DNA of 64,000 nucleotides from Baylisascaris procyonis. Lineage: Eukaryota; Nematoda; Chromadorea; Rhabditida; Ascarididae. The stretch spans positions 1,240,001 through 1,304,000 of the forward strand of contig JAZARR010000032.1 in assembly GCA_037389465.1 (NCBI GenBank), written 5' to 3'. How positions within the stretch are numbered: the first letter of the stretch is position 1; every line of letters begins with the position of its first letter. This document shows positions 40,101 to 52,153 of the stretch, piece after piece. Below the pieces are notes generated by a model. That model did no database searches, was not told the origin of the DNA, and saw only the letters and a list, made by a program, of their open reading frames with translations. Position numbers and translations under genes: made by a program.

Positions 40101-43100
40101 TACTTTCATATATTATGGCATGAAGAAAAATGCTCTTTGAGCATTAATCCTCGCGGCAATTTTTTGAAAACTTTATGAATTAGTGACAGTATTGGGAGGA
40201 GAGTATAGCAGTAATAAGTTTTTTCCAAAACTGCTGCAAAGTATCGCTAACGAGCCTCTGAATATGAATTTGGAGTATGAATTCCATTCTGTTCTTGATC
40301 TAGATAGGGCCGGTTGATCTCTATCGAGTTCAGCAGTCAATCGTTTTGAAGCGATCGCGAGAACAATTTTAGCGGTGGATGTGAATTCGATTCAAAAAAA
40401 TTGTACTATTCGATGCGTCAAATTGGCATAAACCAGTGGGAGAAATCACGGGAATGATTCACTTACGCGCTATATCGCAATAATTCGAATAGCTCAAGTT
40501 TGGGCTGTTGACTTTATGAACACGGCTTCTCTTCCCACTTATATTTGATCTAAACGTAGGGCTATTTTTTAGAATGTGTCGATAACATCTCGCGAATTAG
40601 AAGTCGAGCTATATAGCGGCTGGAAAGTAATGTGGCTCGCCGTTACGGGGCGCAGGTTTTCCTTTCCTGGAGTGTTAATTTTTATGAAGCATAAATTGTT
40701 ATAGATATATCTATCCTCCTTCTCCTGCCTTCTGCCCTATCATCTCCCTGCTTCCTCATCCCTTTTCCCATACTTTCTGCATTCGTTTTGACGCTAAATG
40801 CTTTTAGAAAAAGTTCCCTTGCCTCTAGCATTTGTTCTGCAACATATGCCCTGGAATTTCATTTATCTGTATTTCCTCGGAGGTTCTGACAAACTTTCTG
40901 GCAACAAGATAGACGCAGCGTCATGGACAATTTAAATCCGCATAGAAATGACGTGGACTTATTTAAGGCACTACACTTTTTTCGATGCTTCAATTAGAAG
41001 AAGATTAATTTTGCGGCCGATGTTTATGTGCAAGAAACATGATCAAAAATAGCCCATAATTTGCCTCATTGAAGCATAAACCTCAGGGTCTAGTGTGATG
41101 TTGGAATCCTATATAAATGTTACGAAAGCGCAATGCAAGATTCATTTAATGATATACTTTTATTTCAAATTCGCATTTGTGGATTTGTTGGGAAGAGTAT
41201 GGATAGTTTTCTTCCTGAGAGGTGGCGCTGCAGAATTGGAGAATACTGAATTTTTGAGGGCATTTTACTAGTCTCAAGCCTGAATTTGTATATTTAGGTG
41301 CCGGCGGTAGACGACGACCACCTAAGCTTCAGAAACAGATGAAATCGCTTTCGCTGGACTGCGCCGAGCCTCCACCAATAACAAATACTATACGCTCAAG
41401 TGAGTCAAGTGAGCAGTCTTTACCTAACTGAACGCTTTACTTTTTGCACTTTTATATATACTTGTTCTACAAAAAAGCCTCGTTTTTATATTTTCCGCTT
41501 ACTGGGATATCTATATTCAAATGCACTATTTTATGACCAAAAATTTACGACAGCGTGATATTTTTGATACTGCTGATGAATTTTGCATCTTCGATATCTT
41601 GATATTTGGTGTCTAGCAGCAAAACGCGTTCAATCCGACTAAAACTATCAACAAGCATTGAATGCTGATCCCTCTCGAAACACGATTTCCAAAGTTCAAT
41701 GCTTCAAAGGTAAAGAACCCTGTTAGGCTGTCGATAATTCTAAATTTGCTCAATAACTAGTATATGCTGGTGGATTATAACACATAGATAAAACATTGAT
41801 GACAAGTGTAGACCAGCGTTTATCACATGCATACCTGCCGCTTGTTTAGGAGGGAAACTAGCGCCAACATCAGTAAGACTCAATAGCTCTGGTGACATCT
41901 CGGACTGGGAACGAAGCCGCTCACCGTCTGGACCATCACCACGGACGACGCCTCGTAGAATCAGTTCTTCTAGCGGTACGCTTGCAAAAAATTTTGATAG
42001 AGAGTGATCGTATAGGAAGCTAACGCATATAAGAGTACACCGCACGCTGTGCTTCTTTCTGGGAAGCTGTGCCTCTGAGTGTATATGATAATGCTTGGAA
42101 ATAGTTCTGAGTAATAATTGTAAAACTTTCTTCCTTTGTTGCCATCGAAAACGCCAGTTTTATGGCGAATGGATCTCGAATTAGAAATTGCACGTAACAA
42201 CATTGGCTGAAAAGTTTGAAGAAGTTGCTTTGGAAGAAGCAGAAAAGGCTATGAAAAGTTTGCTGTACCTCCATTCGAATGAGGCGTCTCAGATCGTAAC
42301 AAGATGACCGCTAATCAATCTTGTTGTCTTCAGTTCTTCATGGCTCTCACGTTGTTATCCACGAGTATTTTGCTCCTCCCGAAACGGCTCTATATTTGGG
42401 TGATCGCCTACACGTTGTTGACAATGGAGATCCGGACTGGCTTCACGGGTTCAAGGTAAGCAAAACTGCGCCCTCGTAGATTTGTGTTTAAAAAGAGGCA
42501 CTCGTTTTTTCTGCATTCGAGCAATAAAACTGATATTTACTGGGAGAGAAGAGATGAAAACGGAAAAATTTTCATATGTTCGAACAAAATAGCTACCGCA
42601 ATACGAGAATGGGAACTTATTTTCGCTTTTAGAGCAGTGAACGCTCCGATCGATTGATCACATTCCCGAGCACCTGTGTCGCAATGATACAGCCGGGTGA
42701 ACAAACGATGATTCTCAAGCAGAATGTGCATATCCCAGAATCGAAAATGCGTCTTTATCGTGATCAGGTAGGTGCATTTTCGAATCGCATGCCTCCTATG
42801 GTGTGCGTACTACTCGATGCACAGTGCTGATATTTCACTTACGTTTATCAGCCAAATGCCATTGAACGTCCAGAAGACCTTCAACGCCGCATCACTGCAA
42901 CAACAATGCAGTTGTTTGCCGAAAGGAAGTTTTCCGAAATACGCGTAATTTGAGCAGATTATATTCGACCCGCATCATGAAGCGTGGATAGAAGTATTAG
43001 AAATGGTGCCGCAGGAAATTCGTCTAGATCAGTTTTATGAACGCCATTATGTTCTGCGATGTTTCTGCTGCACCTTTGAAGGCGATTGCAGTTGTTTACG

Positions 43101-44532
43101 AAAGTTTCTCGTTTCATCTTGATGCTCAATATTGTAACATCTCTCTGACTGCAGTTAGGAACTTATATTATTTCAGGTTGTATTTGCGCAGCCCGATACT
43201 ATCAGTGAGGGCCGCGTGTTGGTGAGGACCGAGAGAAATGCTTTTGTTCATTGTCAGTTGCAGTATTTAATGCTCGTTTGATGCATGTCGCTATCTTATT
43301 TACAGTCTAGTGATGCGTCTATTCATGGATATAACGGAAAGCGCAATACAAAGTTGTACACACGGATCGAAATTGATACCCCCTTCTATCGGCTTTTGCA
43401 AATCTACATCTTAAGAACGCACTATGGCAACGTCATGTCCGTTGATCTATACCTGCTTCTGTGTGCCTGTCTGCCTATCCAACTGTTTCAACTATTCATT
43501 CACGGCGTCTAGTATCATGAAAGTCGGTGGATGTAGCATGGAGCATAATGCCAGCTTCTCTCCAATTTTTGTTGTCGGTCCATCGGCTTTCAAAGATTTT
43601 AGGGGTACTCAAAAAGGGCTAAGGACTTGGAGGTATGAAGAGCTGGCCGCATTTGCATTTTTCGCTATTCAGGTCAAAGTAAAAACGAACCCTTTATAGG
43701 CCATTTTCACGAGCAGTTATACGAGTGCAAATTTGATAGCATTAGGGTGAGCATCTCATCGTTTGCTTGCAACACACAAAAGCGATTCATCAGATGGACT
43801 CAATCGAAAATCCCATACCTGCCCGCGCAAATGGGGTTCTTCTTCGAACGTTTTGCTTCGTGCACATGACAGATGCTAAGAACAGAGTAGGATGGGATGA
43901 GGTCATTTTTCAGCCACGTTTCTTTTGTTCCTTTTGTTTTGTTTTATGCTTTTCTTCTGAAATCTTCAGGCCATCTGATTTACTACGGTTGGGCGATAGA
44001 TACGAATGCATGAAAACATAGATCAGATGCCGTGAAGATATAGTAATTGCACCGCGCATTTTTCACATATTGGTAGAAGTGCAGAGTTTAGTTGATTCAG
44101 GCAGAATTGCTGCTCCTCATACACCTAAAGGGATTGAAATCCAAGTGATACCTAGGGGATTCGCATAGCCTTCAGCTCAGCGGAAAGCCTTGCCATTGAA
44201 ACGGCATCCATATGGATTGGATGTATCACAAGCAGTAAATGCTGAGCACACGACACGCAGGCTCCTTGAAGGAGGATTCCAATCCATCTGTTTCGTTTTT
44301 TTTGTTTTCTTTTTTTTTTGTAAAGGACGATCACTGTACCATGAAAACGAAAGTAGCCAAAAAAGGCAAAGAACGAGAAACTGCGATAGTATAGATTTAT
44401 ATTTATACAGAACAGTCCTTAACCTGTCGGTTGTTTCAAATATCTTATTTTCTTCGGCGTAGATCAAATGCATCGAATACCTTCGAACAATGGCGAGAGT
44501 CCGCATTCACCGTATATAAGAAGAGCCTTTAA
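21861..44532 (+). CDS. SH3-domain scaffold-like protein with degenerate guanylate-kinase-like part (multi-exon, approximate model)
   Basis: Exons that join in phase are 21861-22720, 36505-36711, 41298-41399 (or 41408), 41850-41975, 42334-42455 and 42633-42767. The next, 42852 to about 43050, holds a one-base frameshift near 42950. Weaker exons follow at 43178-43221, 43700-43746, 44085-44144, 44181 to about 44290, and possibly a last exon 44463-44532 ending in TAA. The first exon is open for about 286 codons with no in-frame ATG before 22066 (MTSRRASL), so either translation starts there or 5' exons are missing. The N-terminal half is disordered (Ser, Pro, Arg, Gln), with SQPQL three times and DPVYLALKQAT at 36.5 kb. 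The SH3 shows LGDRLHVVDNGDPDW and FPSTCVAMI. Downstream, FVVGPSAFKDF, LYECKFDSIR and SLVDSGR recall MAGUK guanylate-kinase folds. The DPVY motif followed by SH3 also recalls STAC adaptors. The SH3 is firm and the family is open. Confidence 0.65.
24308..24342. repeat. (ATTC)n tetranucleotide repeat
   Basis: About eight consecutive ATTC units are followed directly by a run of A residues. Confidence 0.95.
25480..25538. repeat. (AT)n microsatellite
   Basis: About 29 AT dinucleotides in an intron. It opens Ile-Tyr frames on both strands, which are not genes. Confidence 0.97.
28149..28192. repeat. (AT)n microsatellite
   Basis: About 21 AT dinucleotides within the 13.8-kb intron. A degenerate TATG/TGTA-rich patch follows at about 28470-28515. 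Confidence 0.95.
36712..41297 (+). other. 4.6-kb intron of the SH3-protein gene
   Basis: It runs from the donor CAATCAG|gtaact at 36712 to the acceptor gtatatttag before 41298. The flanking exons join in phase (G + GT gives Gly). The open frames near 38676-39174 (+) overlap one another in different frames and have no recognisable features. A pyrimidine-rich tract lies near 40710-40790. Confidence 0.6.
40710..40790. repeat. Pyrimidine-rich tract
   Basis: About 80 bases made up almost only of C and T with scattered A, within an intron about 500 bases upstream of the 41298 acceptor. Low complexity; no function is evident. Confidence 0.6.
42334..42767 (+). other. SH3 domain, encoded by two exons
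   Basis: Exons 42334-42455 and 42633-42767 are joined at a phase-0 intron (gtaagc to cttttag). The translated domain follows SH3 order: an opening strand VVIHEYFAPPE in place of ALYDY, then TALYLGDRLHVV (the acidic RT-loop/diverging-turn part), then GDPDWLHGF (the n-Src/Trp strand with one Trp rather than two), then LITFPSTCVAMI, equivalent to the usual G-x-FP-x-N-Y-V. The canonical Tyr of the last motif is replaced by Cys and the second Trp is absent, so classic PxxP peptide binding may be weakened, as in MAGUK and some STAC SH3 domains. The residues PGEQ follow the domain directly. Confidence 0.75.
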
Positions 44533-44708
44533 ACAAATTGTACATTTATAAGCTGCGTGCTAAAAACGCTCGTACTGCTGAAATTGATTTTTCGGAAGGG
44601 TCCATCTGCTTGTGGCTTATCTATCATTTACAGTTGTCTGTTAAAATATGTGTTGTGATGTGTCATGTGCTCTATTGATCCGCATTATTTGTACGTCATC
44701 GATGATGT

Positions 44709-44714
44709 AAATAA
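44709..44714 (+). terminator. Candidate poly(A) signal of the SH3-protein gene
   Basis: AATAAA lies about 180 bases past the proposed TAA at 44530-44532. A second AATAAA occurs near 44804. Both lie before the 3' end of the oppositely oriented receptor gene. Confidence 0.4.
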
Positions 44715-45160
44715 AGATTTCGATGGGCCATGTTTCCGGAACGAATTTGGCGATGTAACTGAACGGTCTCACTTACAATATCTTCAACAAGGGCGGAACG
44801 TGGCAATAAAGTAAAATCGAAAGGAACATTCGGCCGCTGCTTACTGCGTCCGCTTACTAGCCTGGGATTTCTGAAAGGTTAAATCCTAATCCGTCGTAGT
44901 TTTCACCGGCCATCGTTCAGCATCTAGGGATTGCGAAGTAACACCAAAGCGTCCTTGGGAATGAGCGAGTTATCACTCCCAGAGAAGAACACCTCTATTT
45001 GCAATACTGCCCTATCTGCAAAATTACGGGCGGGATGCACATCGGCATGCAGGTCTCCAACAGCTCGCATGACGCTCATTGATGACAAGTCAATGAAGTG
45101 GCTGAACAACCACATTTCGTGTTCTGGATACGGCCACACGGGGCGCTTTGTCGAATGCGA

Positions 45161-48100
45161 TTAGTTCCTGACCATCATTCGCCGGTAATCATTCACTCTC
45201 ACCACTGCTGGTTTTGCGCATATAGGCTTGATACGACGTTCGCAATGCATGAGCTTCATGACGGCCGTCCTGTATGGTGATAACGCCACAAGAGTGCACA
45301 ACGGCATAATTGTCAACGAGATCTGTAACTTAGCATTATGTGTAACTCAGAAAATACTGGTGGCCATAAGGTCTTTTGACCTGCCGACAGCTCTATAACA
45401 AAGTTCAGTCCGTATTCATCCACAGTGTTCATCAAAGATCCCCTTCAAAAAATGTTGTGAAAGTTGAAGGCTTTGGCGCACCAGGGTCCTAGAAGAAATC
45501 GAGCCAATTTTGCATGAATCAACTTGCCATGCCCATCGTTGACTGAGATTTGGTTGTTGGAAACACTATTATGTAAGTTTTCTTAACCTGCACCCTTATA
45601 AGCCTATCAAACTGCGCCGATCTCTTGGTTGACTTTCAAATATATAACTACAACACAAATACCAAAACACTTTCAATTATACATATTCACCTTTCACCTG
45701 TTCAAGTATATATTTAACTATAATAAGCGTTACGCTTTGCCTACAAACACAAAACATCGAAAACGCTCTTTTCGGTATGTTCTCCCTTCACATATGCGCA
45801 TCAATTTTTCACAATGCATTTGTAACACAATTTGTAAAAGTCACTCTTGATATCTTTTCTATTCGCATTGTTTCGAGTGTTTCGGTATATGTTTGCACGA
45901 GTGTATTTATGCATGCCAGGCAGATTCAACCTGAGCGCTGGAGACGCTAAAATACAGAAATTTATGGAATAGAAAAGCATCTCGACGAGATGTTCTAAAA
46001 CAATTCTCCAGATTAATTTCTTGGAAGAAGTGAAATACTTCGAAATTTGCTAAAAACCCAACCTCTTGCGTATACATGGTAATATCAAGGAGCATTGTTC
46101 CATATTTATCCCGGAGGATAGGAGTCAGTGAAGGAAATATATGACGCAGCACAAAGAACCAATTCAGAGCTGAAAAGAAACCATTAAATACAGCTTTTAT
46201 ATATGCAGCGGACGAGTAAATCCCTCTAGGTTACCACATTTAAACTGGTGATGCTAATTCACTTAACTACAATTTGGATGCACTCCCAGTCTGCGTGCAC
46301 AATCAGTGTCTAAGATCCAAGCATGGCCCAATCGTTCAGTTACTCATGTCTGAGGTATCCATCATTCTTCCAACGGTGTCCGATAAAAATTTAGAAGAAA
46401 GGCGATTCTCAGGTACCGTGCGGTCAGAGGTATGGAATGAACCGAAGCAAACATTCGTAGCTTTTGTCCTTGAGTTCATAAAGAAGCTGCTAACAGCAGT
46501 GTAAAAATCAATGACGGTGGCGTTGGAAACCATGACCAAGCGCTGCTTCGACGAACCTCTGAGCGTTTCAAGTGATCAACACACTGTCACATCTAAGGAT
46601 TGAAGTAGCGCTAGTAGCCAGTACTCCGTGCAGACGCGGTAATCATGGCCCAAGGGGAAGGAAGGCCCCGGTCAGTAGTTATTCTCGAGCTTCTGAGGAA
46701 GGCTGAGAATAAGCACCGAGAGCGCAGATCCTCAAAAACGCAATTAAGCCGACGGTATTGCGGTGAACCAGGTTCGAAACCTTTTAATGCCGATGGTTTG
46801 TCTATCGAGGAGTTCAAAACGTTGTGCAGAATAAGAAGCGATCCAGGCCGATTAAAGTTGCGCCTGGCAATATACACGACGGAATTGAAGTCCTCCGTCA
46901 ACGTTAGATGGTTAAAACGATTGCAGCAGTATGAAAGGGTGCATGTTCATCCGCCGTATCCGAAATCTCTTCGCGACGACTTAGATTGCATGACGGTATC
47001 AGTTTTCTTTTCGAGGAAGTCAGAAGTCCAGAAAACACGTCTAGCTCCTCACGTTTACTTACGGTTACGCGGAACGGTTTCGGTTACCGCAAAACATTCT
47101 AACTCCTAGACATGACGTCAAACGTTAGCCATGAGGTAAAAAATCAGCCTTCGCCCACCGTCTCATTCATCCCTGGAAGCATCTCGTGCTGACGATTTTG
47201 GCCAACATTTATCGTTGAATCTTTGCAAAACTTTCAGATATCACTCTTTTTTTTTTCAGAATTGAGCTTTCAAAATAGCATAAACAACTTTGTTTCAGTG
47301 AGTGTCAGTTATAAAAGCCGAATCTCACGGCTGACAGAACTTGCGTTCTTTCATTTCTAATTTCCTACTCAATTCAGAACCTGGAATTCTTTTTCTTTGC
47401 TCGATGGAATTAGTTTCGTGAAGAGGTTGAAAAATCCACAGAATGAATATCCTCTTGAGAGTTCCTAAAGGGAGCCGGAAAAGTAGGTCATTATGATCAA
47501 AAATTGAAAAAACGTGAAACGTACCATAACTCGATATTTGTGCAAACGTGAGTGGCGCGAAGAAGATCATGAATTGAATAAGCTGATAGAGGGATTCGGT
47601 GCGAGAGTTCCTCGACAAATGCGACGACCTTGGATGCAGCTGGAAGTGCACAATAGCGAACAAGGCCTAAATAGGTTATCCAGTAATCACTGATGCTTGA
47701 ATAAAGACAAGCGAATATTGGGATACTGTGGGAGGCTATTGAGGCGGATGATGAGCTGTTGTTGCTCTACGGCGATCTATCGTCTTTTCTATTCACCAGA
47801 ATATCACAAAACATGCAATGCCACAAATTTATTGAAAAACAGCTGAGCTCATAATTATATGTTGCATATATTTTAGCATGGAGAATACATCAAACCTCTG
47901 AATGTCGGCCTCACGAAGGAGTTAGTGCTTGAAGTGTACGTTATCAAAGTACGACATTACGAAACGGCGACTGCATGAACGCCCATTCCGGATTTGTACA
48001 ATGATAGCGCTTTCATGGAATGAACACTTGAAAGAATTCATGGTGTAAGAAAGGCCGGAAACGGGTTGATTCGGGACAAGGTTCAGAAACCGGAACTCTC

Positions 48101-51100
48101 CTGGAGCTATAATTTCCGAGAATTTAAGCAGATTGTCAAAGCACATTATCGCATCGGGCTGCTTTTCACTGTTTCGCTAATCTGCAACCTGTTATTCTGC
48201 AGCCCATCATCTAGGTCGAGCAAGCTTCTACCTATGCAAGGATCTACTAAGGTTGCAGTGCGCATATTCTGAATTTATAGATGTGCCGCTTGAATAATAT
48301 TATGGAGGAGATGAGGAGAAGGGCCGTTTCACATCTTTTGCAAAATTGGTAACTGGTAGGGCCATTTCAGATAGAAGATTTTGGGAAGTATGCTTGTGTT
48401 ATCGATTTCTTTCACTGGTGAGGATACGTTGATAGATGTTTCGGTTGTTTTTTGCAGTCACGGTTTTCAAACTTCACTCAAAAAACATCAAATTTCCACG
48501 AGTTTTCACGATCAATACCTTCACGTGGAAATTCATCTACATAGAAAAAACTTGTATCTGCATCTGTTGTCAGCGTACATATGCCAATCTTTTGATTTCA
48601 AGAGCTGATTCAGCGATGCAATGCGAAGCCGTTTCTTGACCTATCATAAAAGGTGTGTCACCTAAATTTTCGAGCAAAGAATAGAAACCTACCAAAGTTA
48701 CAAGAACGGCACATATCGTGGCGATAATAATATTAATAATTATATCTGTCCATACGGCCACTATGGCGATTACTTTTGCGTATTCTGGTTTCCCTGTATC
48801 GTCAAAGTATGAGTTGATCGCCATTGAGTACAGAGATGGTGCATCAACGATCAGTACGCCGATGGTGATTAATCCGAAGCGTCGCTTTATGGAACTGTAA
48901 TGCGATCCGTAAGTGTTAAGAGGGAGAAGCGTAAAGTGGGAAATTGTTCTTTTTCAAATCATCTTTATTCATCAAAAAAACAAAAATAAAAAAATTCCTT
49001 TGTTTTGGAAGTTGCAGCATGGCTTTCGGCGTGAATGATACCGGCAGCGGCATTCTCCTTATCACCTTCCTCATCGGCACATAATTTACATTTGCTCTGT
49101 GAAATGGATATAGGACCGAATTGTCCCTACAGCGAGCGCATTGGCATCGCAGCGCAGAGAGCCCATCCGTTTCCGGACAAGTTGTTGACCTTGTATAGTT
49201 TAATCGGTCAAATCGTCAGTTTCTTGGAGAGGATATGGAATGAGTGTCTCTAGGTTTCTCTGGAGCGCCCTAGCATCTATTTTGCATAACTAGGTAGGCC
49301 TATAACTTAATCTCCACTCCTCTAATATGGACGCTCTCATCAGATGATCTTAGGCGTTTGGAAGTGAACCTGATGCGATGTAAGTGCTCAATGCGCTTCA
49401 TATGCCGCATAAAATTTTCTTTTCTGGTTCACCTGCAATCGACTTTTGATTGGCGACCATTTTCTTCTTGCATGTTCCGGGTATCTGTCAATCTTTTCAA
49501 CTTGTGACCTATAATTTGCTATTTATCATCTTACCGCTATCAGTCTTAACTCAGCAATAAACCATTATCGCAAGTATTTTTTGTGAACTCAATTTGCCCG
49601 CTCATCGCCACAAGAAACCTGCTCAATGTGATGATTTTCATGCGCCTCTGCTAACATTGAGTTAGCAAAACCTATGACGGTGAGATCATATCTTCGCACA
49701 TACTTTCGCTGAAAACTTCCAACTGTTCAACCGCTGAAACTCGTACAGTGAAATGCGGTAAGCGTTGTCGGTATTATATCCTGTGCGGATTTTTAAGCGA
49801 ATGCCGATCGAGTCTGCCGAACTTGACCTACCGTAAAGATCAGGGAAGCCGCAGTGCCCTACCACTATTATGAATACATATACTGCTTAACATATGGCTT
49901 CTCTGACATACCCCAGTGAAAAGGCCTGACTTTGATGTTGCTCCCCTGCACTTATTAAGAGATCTGCCATCTGGATGCTGGAAAGAGGGGAGAGGGGCTT
50001 CTATACGATCGTGCAGAGGCGGAACGACAATGACTGGATCAAGATAGAGGCGGAAGAATGGATGCCCAGAGTTCCCAGATGGCGAACAATTGCTGCGAAT
50101 GTCATGCTTCAAAAAAAAAGTCTGTGCATCACGTCCCACTACATGACAAAATTTTTGACCACGTCAAAATTCACGACATTCACCGCTTTTGGCCAACATA
50201 ACGAATTGCCCAGCATTAATTCAAATAGCAAGTATTCAGTATTTTCGGATTCGGTCCCATGCTGTGCAAACGCGCAACAAGGTAAGCCATACGAAAGAAC
50301 GTGTTCATTTCAGTGATGTTGTTAGCAGACTGTTCGGAAGTGTGACTGGTATGCGATTTTGAAATCGCTCGCGTAAGCGCAAACGTAGCCACAATAAGAG
50401 AACATAATACTAGTTAAGCAAGCATGTGGAACAAACCTGCCGAAATATTTGCGAAACTTCGTTGGAGTTTTATAGGATAGAAGAAGCACAAGAATCATAT
50501 ATAGTGAAAGAGCACGAAATTCGAAACGGTAAAGACCATTGAGGAAACGGCCCGCAATAACAATAAATGCATCTTGGCTACAAAGAGTGATTTTATTGGA
50601 AGTGGCAAATATAAAGTGCGCAATAAGAGGTATATCGTCTTATATGCAGTAAATTATGCCGGAAATTGTTTAGTAGTTCCTTAGCTGACAGATATCAGAT
50701 CATGCCTAAGCGCAGTGAAATTGTGCATGAAATCACTGCCCTTCAAATAGAAAACATCCTGGGAGGGAGTGGTCGTAAACGAAATGGACACAGATGGACG
50801 TTCCAATGTTACAATACTCTACTCTATCAGGAAAGACGAAGGGTTGGTTTCCTTCAAACAGCTACGAGCAATTCATCGATCTATCATGATCGTTCAATCA
50901 TTCACTCTGAACGCAAGAATGGCTATGAGTTCATCGTATTTTCCTTCAGAAGATCACGTAAACGATAGGATGAGATAACAACTCCCCATTCATACAGCTC
51001 GACGGTGAATTTATCAAATAAAAAAGACTTCTTTATGGTTATTTGAGAAGGATAAAGCTATAAGATTCTGACGGATAATCATTTTTCACAGGAAGAAAGT

Positions 51101-52092
51101 GAAAGCGCAAAAACACGCTTTTTCATAGGTGGAATGTGTTAGCTGCATTCAACTGAAGGTTTTAAAAGCACTAATATTAGTAAACTTATTGATAATACCT
51201 ACCTCTGCAATAAAAATTGCAGCTCCGAATAATATAAATTGTAGATATCAAGTGACGATAAAATAGCGGAGACCAAAAAGTATGGCAGTAAACATACGTA
51301 TAGAAAAACCGTATACCATTTAACAATCTCGTCACGTAATTTTACCACTGAAATATACAGGACGAAGAGCGTGAGTAGAAGGCGAATCCAGTCAGCAATA
51401 AAATTATATAGTCGTTCCGGCAGTTGATCTAAAGACATCGCATAAATGAGAAATTCACTGCAATAGTAAATACATACAATTACTAAAGTAACTTTAATAG
51501 TTTGTTTGAGACAAGTCGATCTATCTAAGAATGCTAGAATTTGGAAAACTAATATAGCAATAAACTACTGGCGTTGATTGGTTGGATCGCGATTCTCATC
51601 TGATATAAGGCTTGCCCATAGGTGTTAGGCTTAATTATTGTCCCTTTTACTGTCCATCACAACCTAAAGGAAGCAGCCGTACAAAGGCTTTAAAACCAAT
51701 GCTTATGCACCCGCCTATAAATGGTGGTACATCTTGTCAAAAACGAACAGCGACCAAAGGCTTTTTTTGACTCACAGCACCAGAAGCTCTGCAGTTTCGA
51801 AATATTGTTTCGAAATAAGCTCTGCTGCAGTTTCGAAAAAAAATTTCATGCAGTTGTAATGAAAGAATTTCTGAGACCTGATGATCTCATTCTTCGAGGT
51901 GATGTGGCATGTATTAGATGAACACGCGTTGACGGGCATAATGAATTTCTTATGTTAAGCTTGGTGCATTGTTAAATAGCAAGCCTATCACTACGACCAC
52001 TCACTTAACTCGTCAGCAGCTACCAAGTACTCAGTATTCAATGTCCATGAGAGTGTCATAACGTACCGCATTTGAGGCCTTGACCAGCACAT
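45161..52092 (-). CDS. Nematode 7TM chemoreceptor, copy 1
   Basis: A serpentine receptor expected in the membrane of chemosensory neurons; its ligand is unknown. Coding exons in transcript order are 52092-52067, 51457-51203, 50577-50437, 48894-48693, 47666-47525, 46169-46063 and 45322-45161 (TAA). They sum to 1035 bases, 344 residues, normal for nematode chemoreceptors, and every junction is phase-consistent. I chose the ATG at 52092 because it is in frame and conserved in copy 2 (MC-SR-QMR); a second in-frame ATG follows seven codons later. Approximate membrane spans are 28-47, 57-78, 97-127, 147-167, 182-214, 235-262 and 281-305. TM3 ends in LLSYKTPTKFRKYF, TM4 holds DAPSLYSMA, and TM7 ends in MPLCTLVALSPYR followed by a basic tail. 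I cannot name the subfamily (sr* class) from memory. Introns are 0.6-1.5 kb. Confidence 0.85.
46323..46365 (+). repeat. Possible tRNA-derived (SINE-like) remnant in intron, copy 1
   Basis: The segment gcatggcccaatcgttcag aligns with the clearer tRNA A-box-like sequence at 57508-57550 in the other unit. A B-box-like ggttcgaaacc lies at about 46771-46781, rather far downstream. Both sit in the intron between the fifth and sixth receptor exons, so the element, if real, predates the duplication. Confidence 0.3.
49250..50130. other. About 0.9 kb of extra DNA in copy 1 intron
   Basis: Up to about 49150 unit 1 matches unit 2 at an offset near 11.06 kb, and from about 50130 onward the offset is near 10.15 kb. 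The DNA between therefore has no counterpart in unit 2. It includes a GC-richer part (about 49830-50110) that is open on both strands, with no domain I recognise. It is either an insertion in copy 1, perhaps a mobile-element fragment, or a deletion in copy 2. I found no clear terminal repeats or target-site duplication. Confidence 0.55.
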
Positions 52093-52153
52093 ATCGTTCG
52101 TGGCGGAAGATATGCAGAAAGATTCATCTACAACGACGACAGTTGCAGCCGCC

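Noticed and set aside
46645..47109. 154-codon open frame on the + strand between receptor exons
   Set aside because: It lies in a GC-rich repeated segment of a receptor intron, is also open on the other strand, and is not preserved as a frame in the matching part of unit 2.
51458..51575. Upstream extension of the TM1/TM2 receptor exon with a hydrophobic stretch (IKVTLVIVCIYY)
   Set aside because: The frame is open, but it falls at a ctattgcag acceptor conserved in both copies, and joining to the upstream ATG...CG exon gives a clean start and in-phase protein. The extension has no ATG in either copy.
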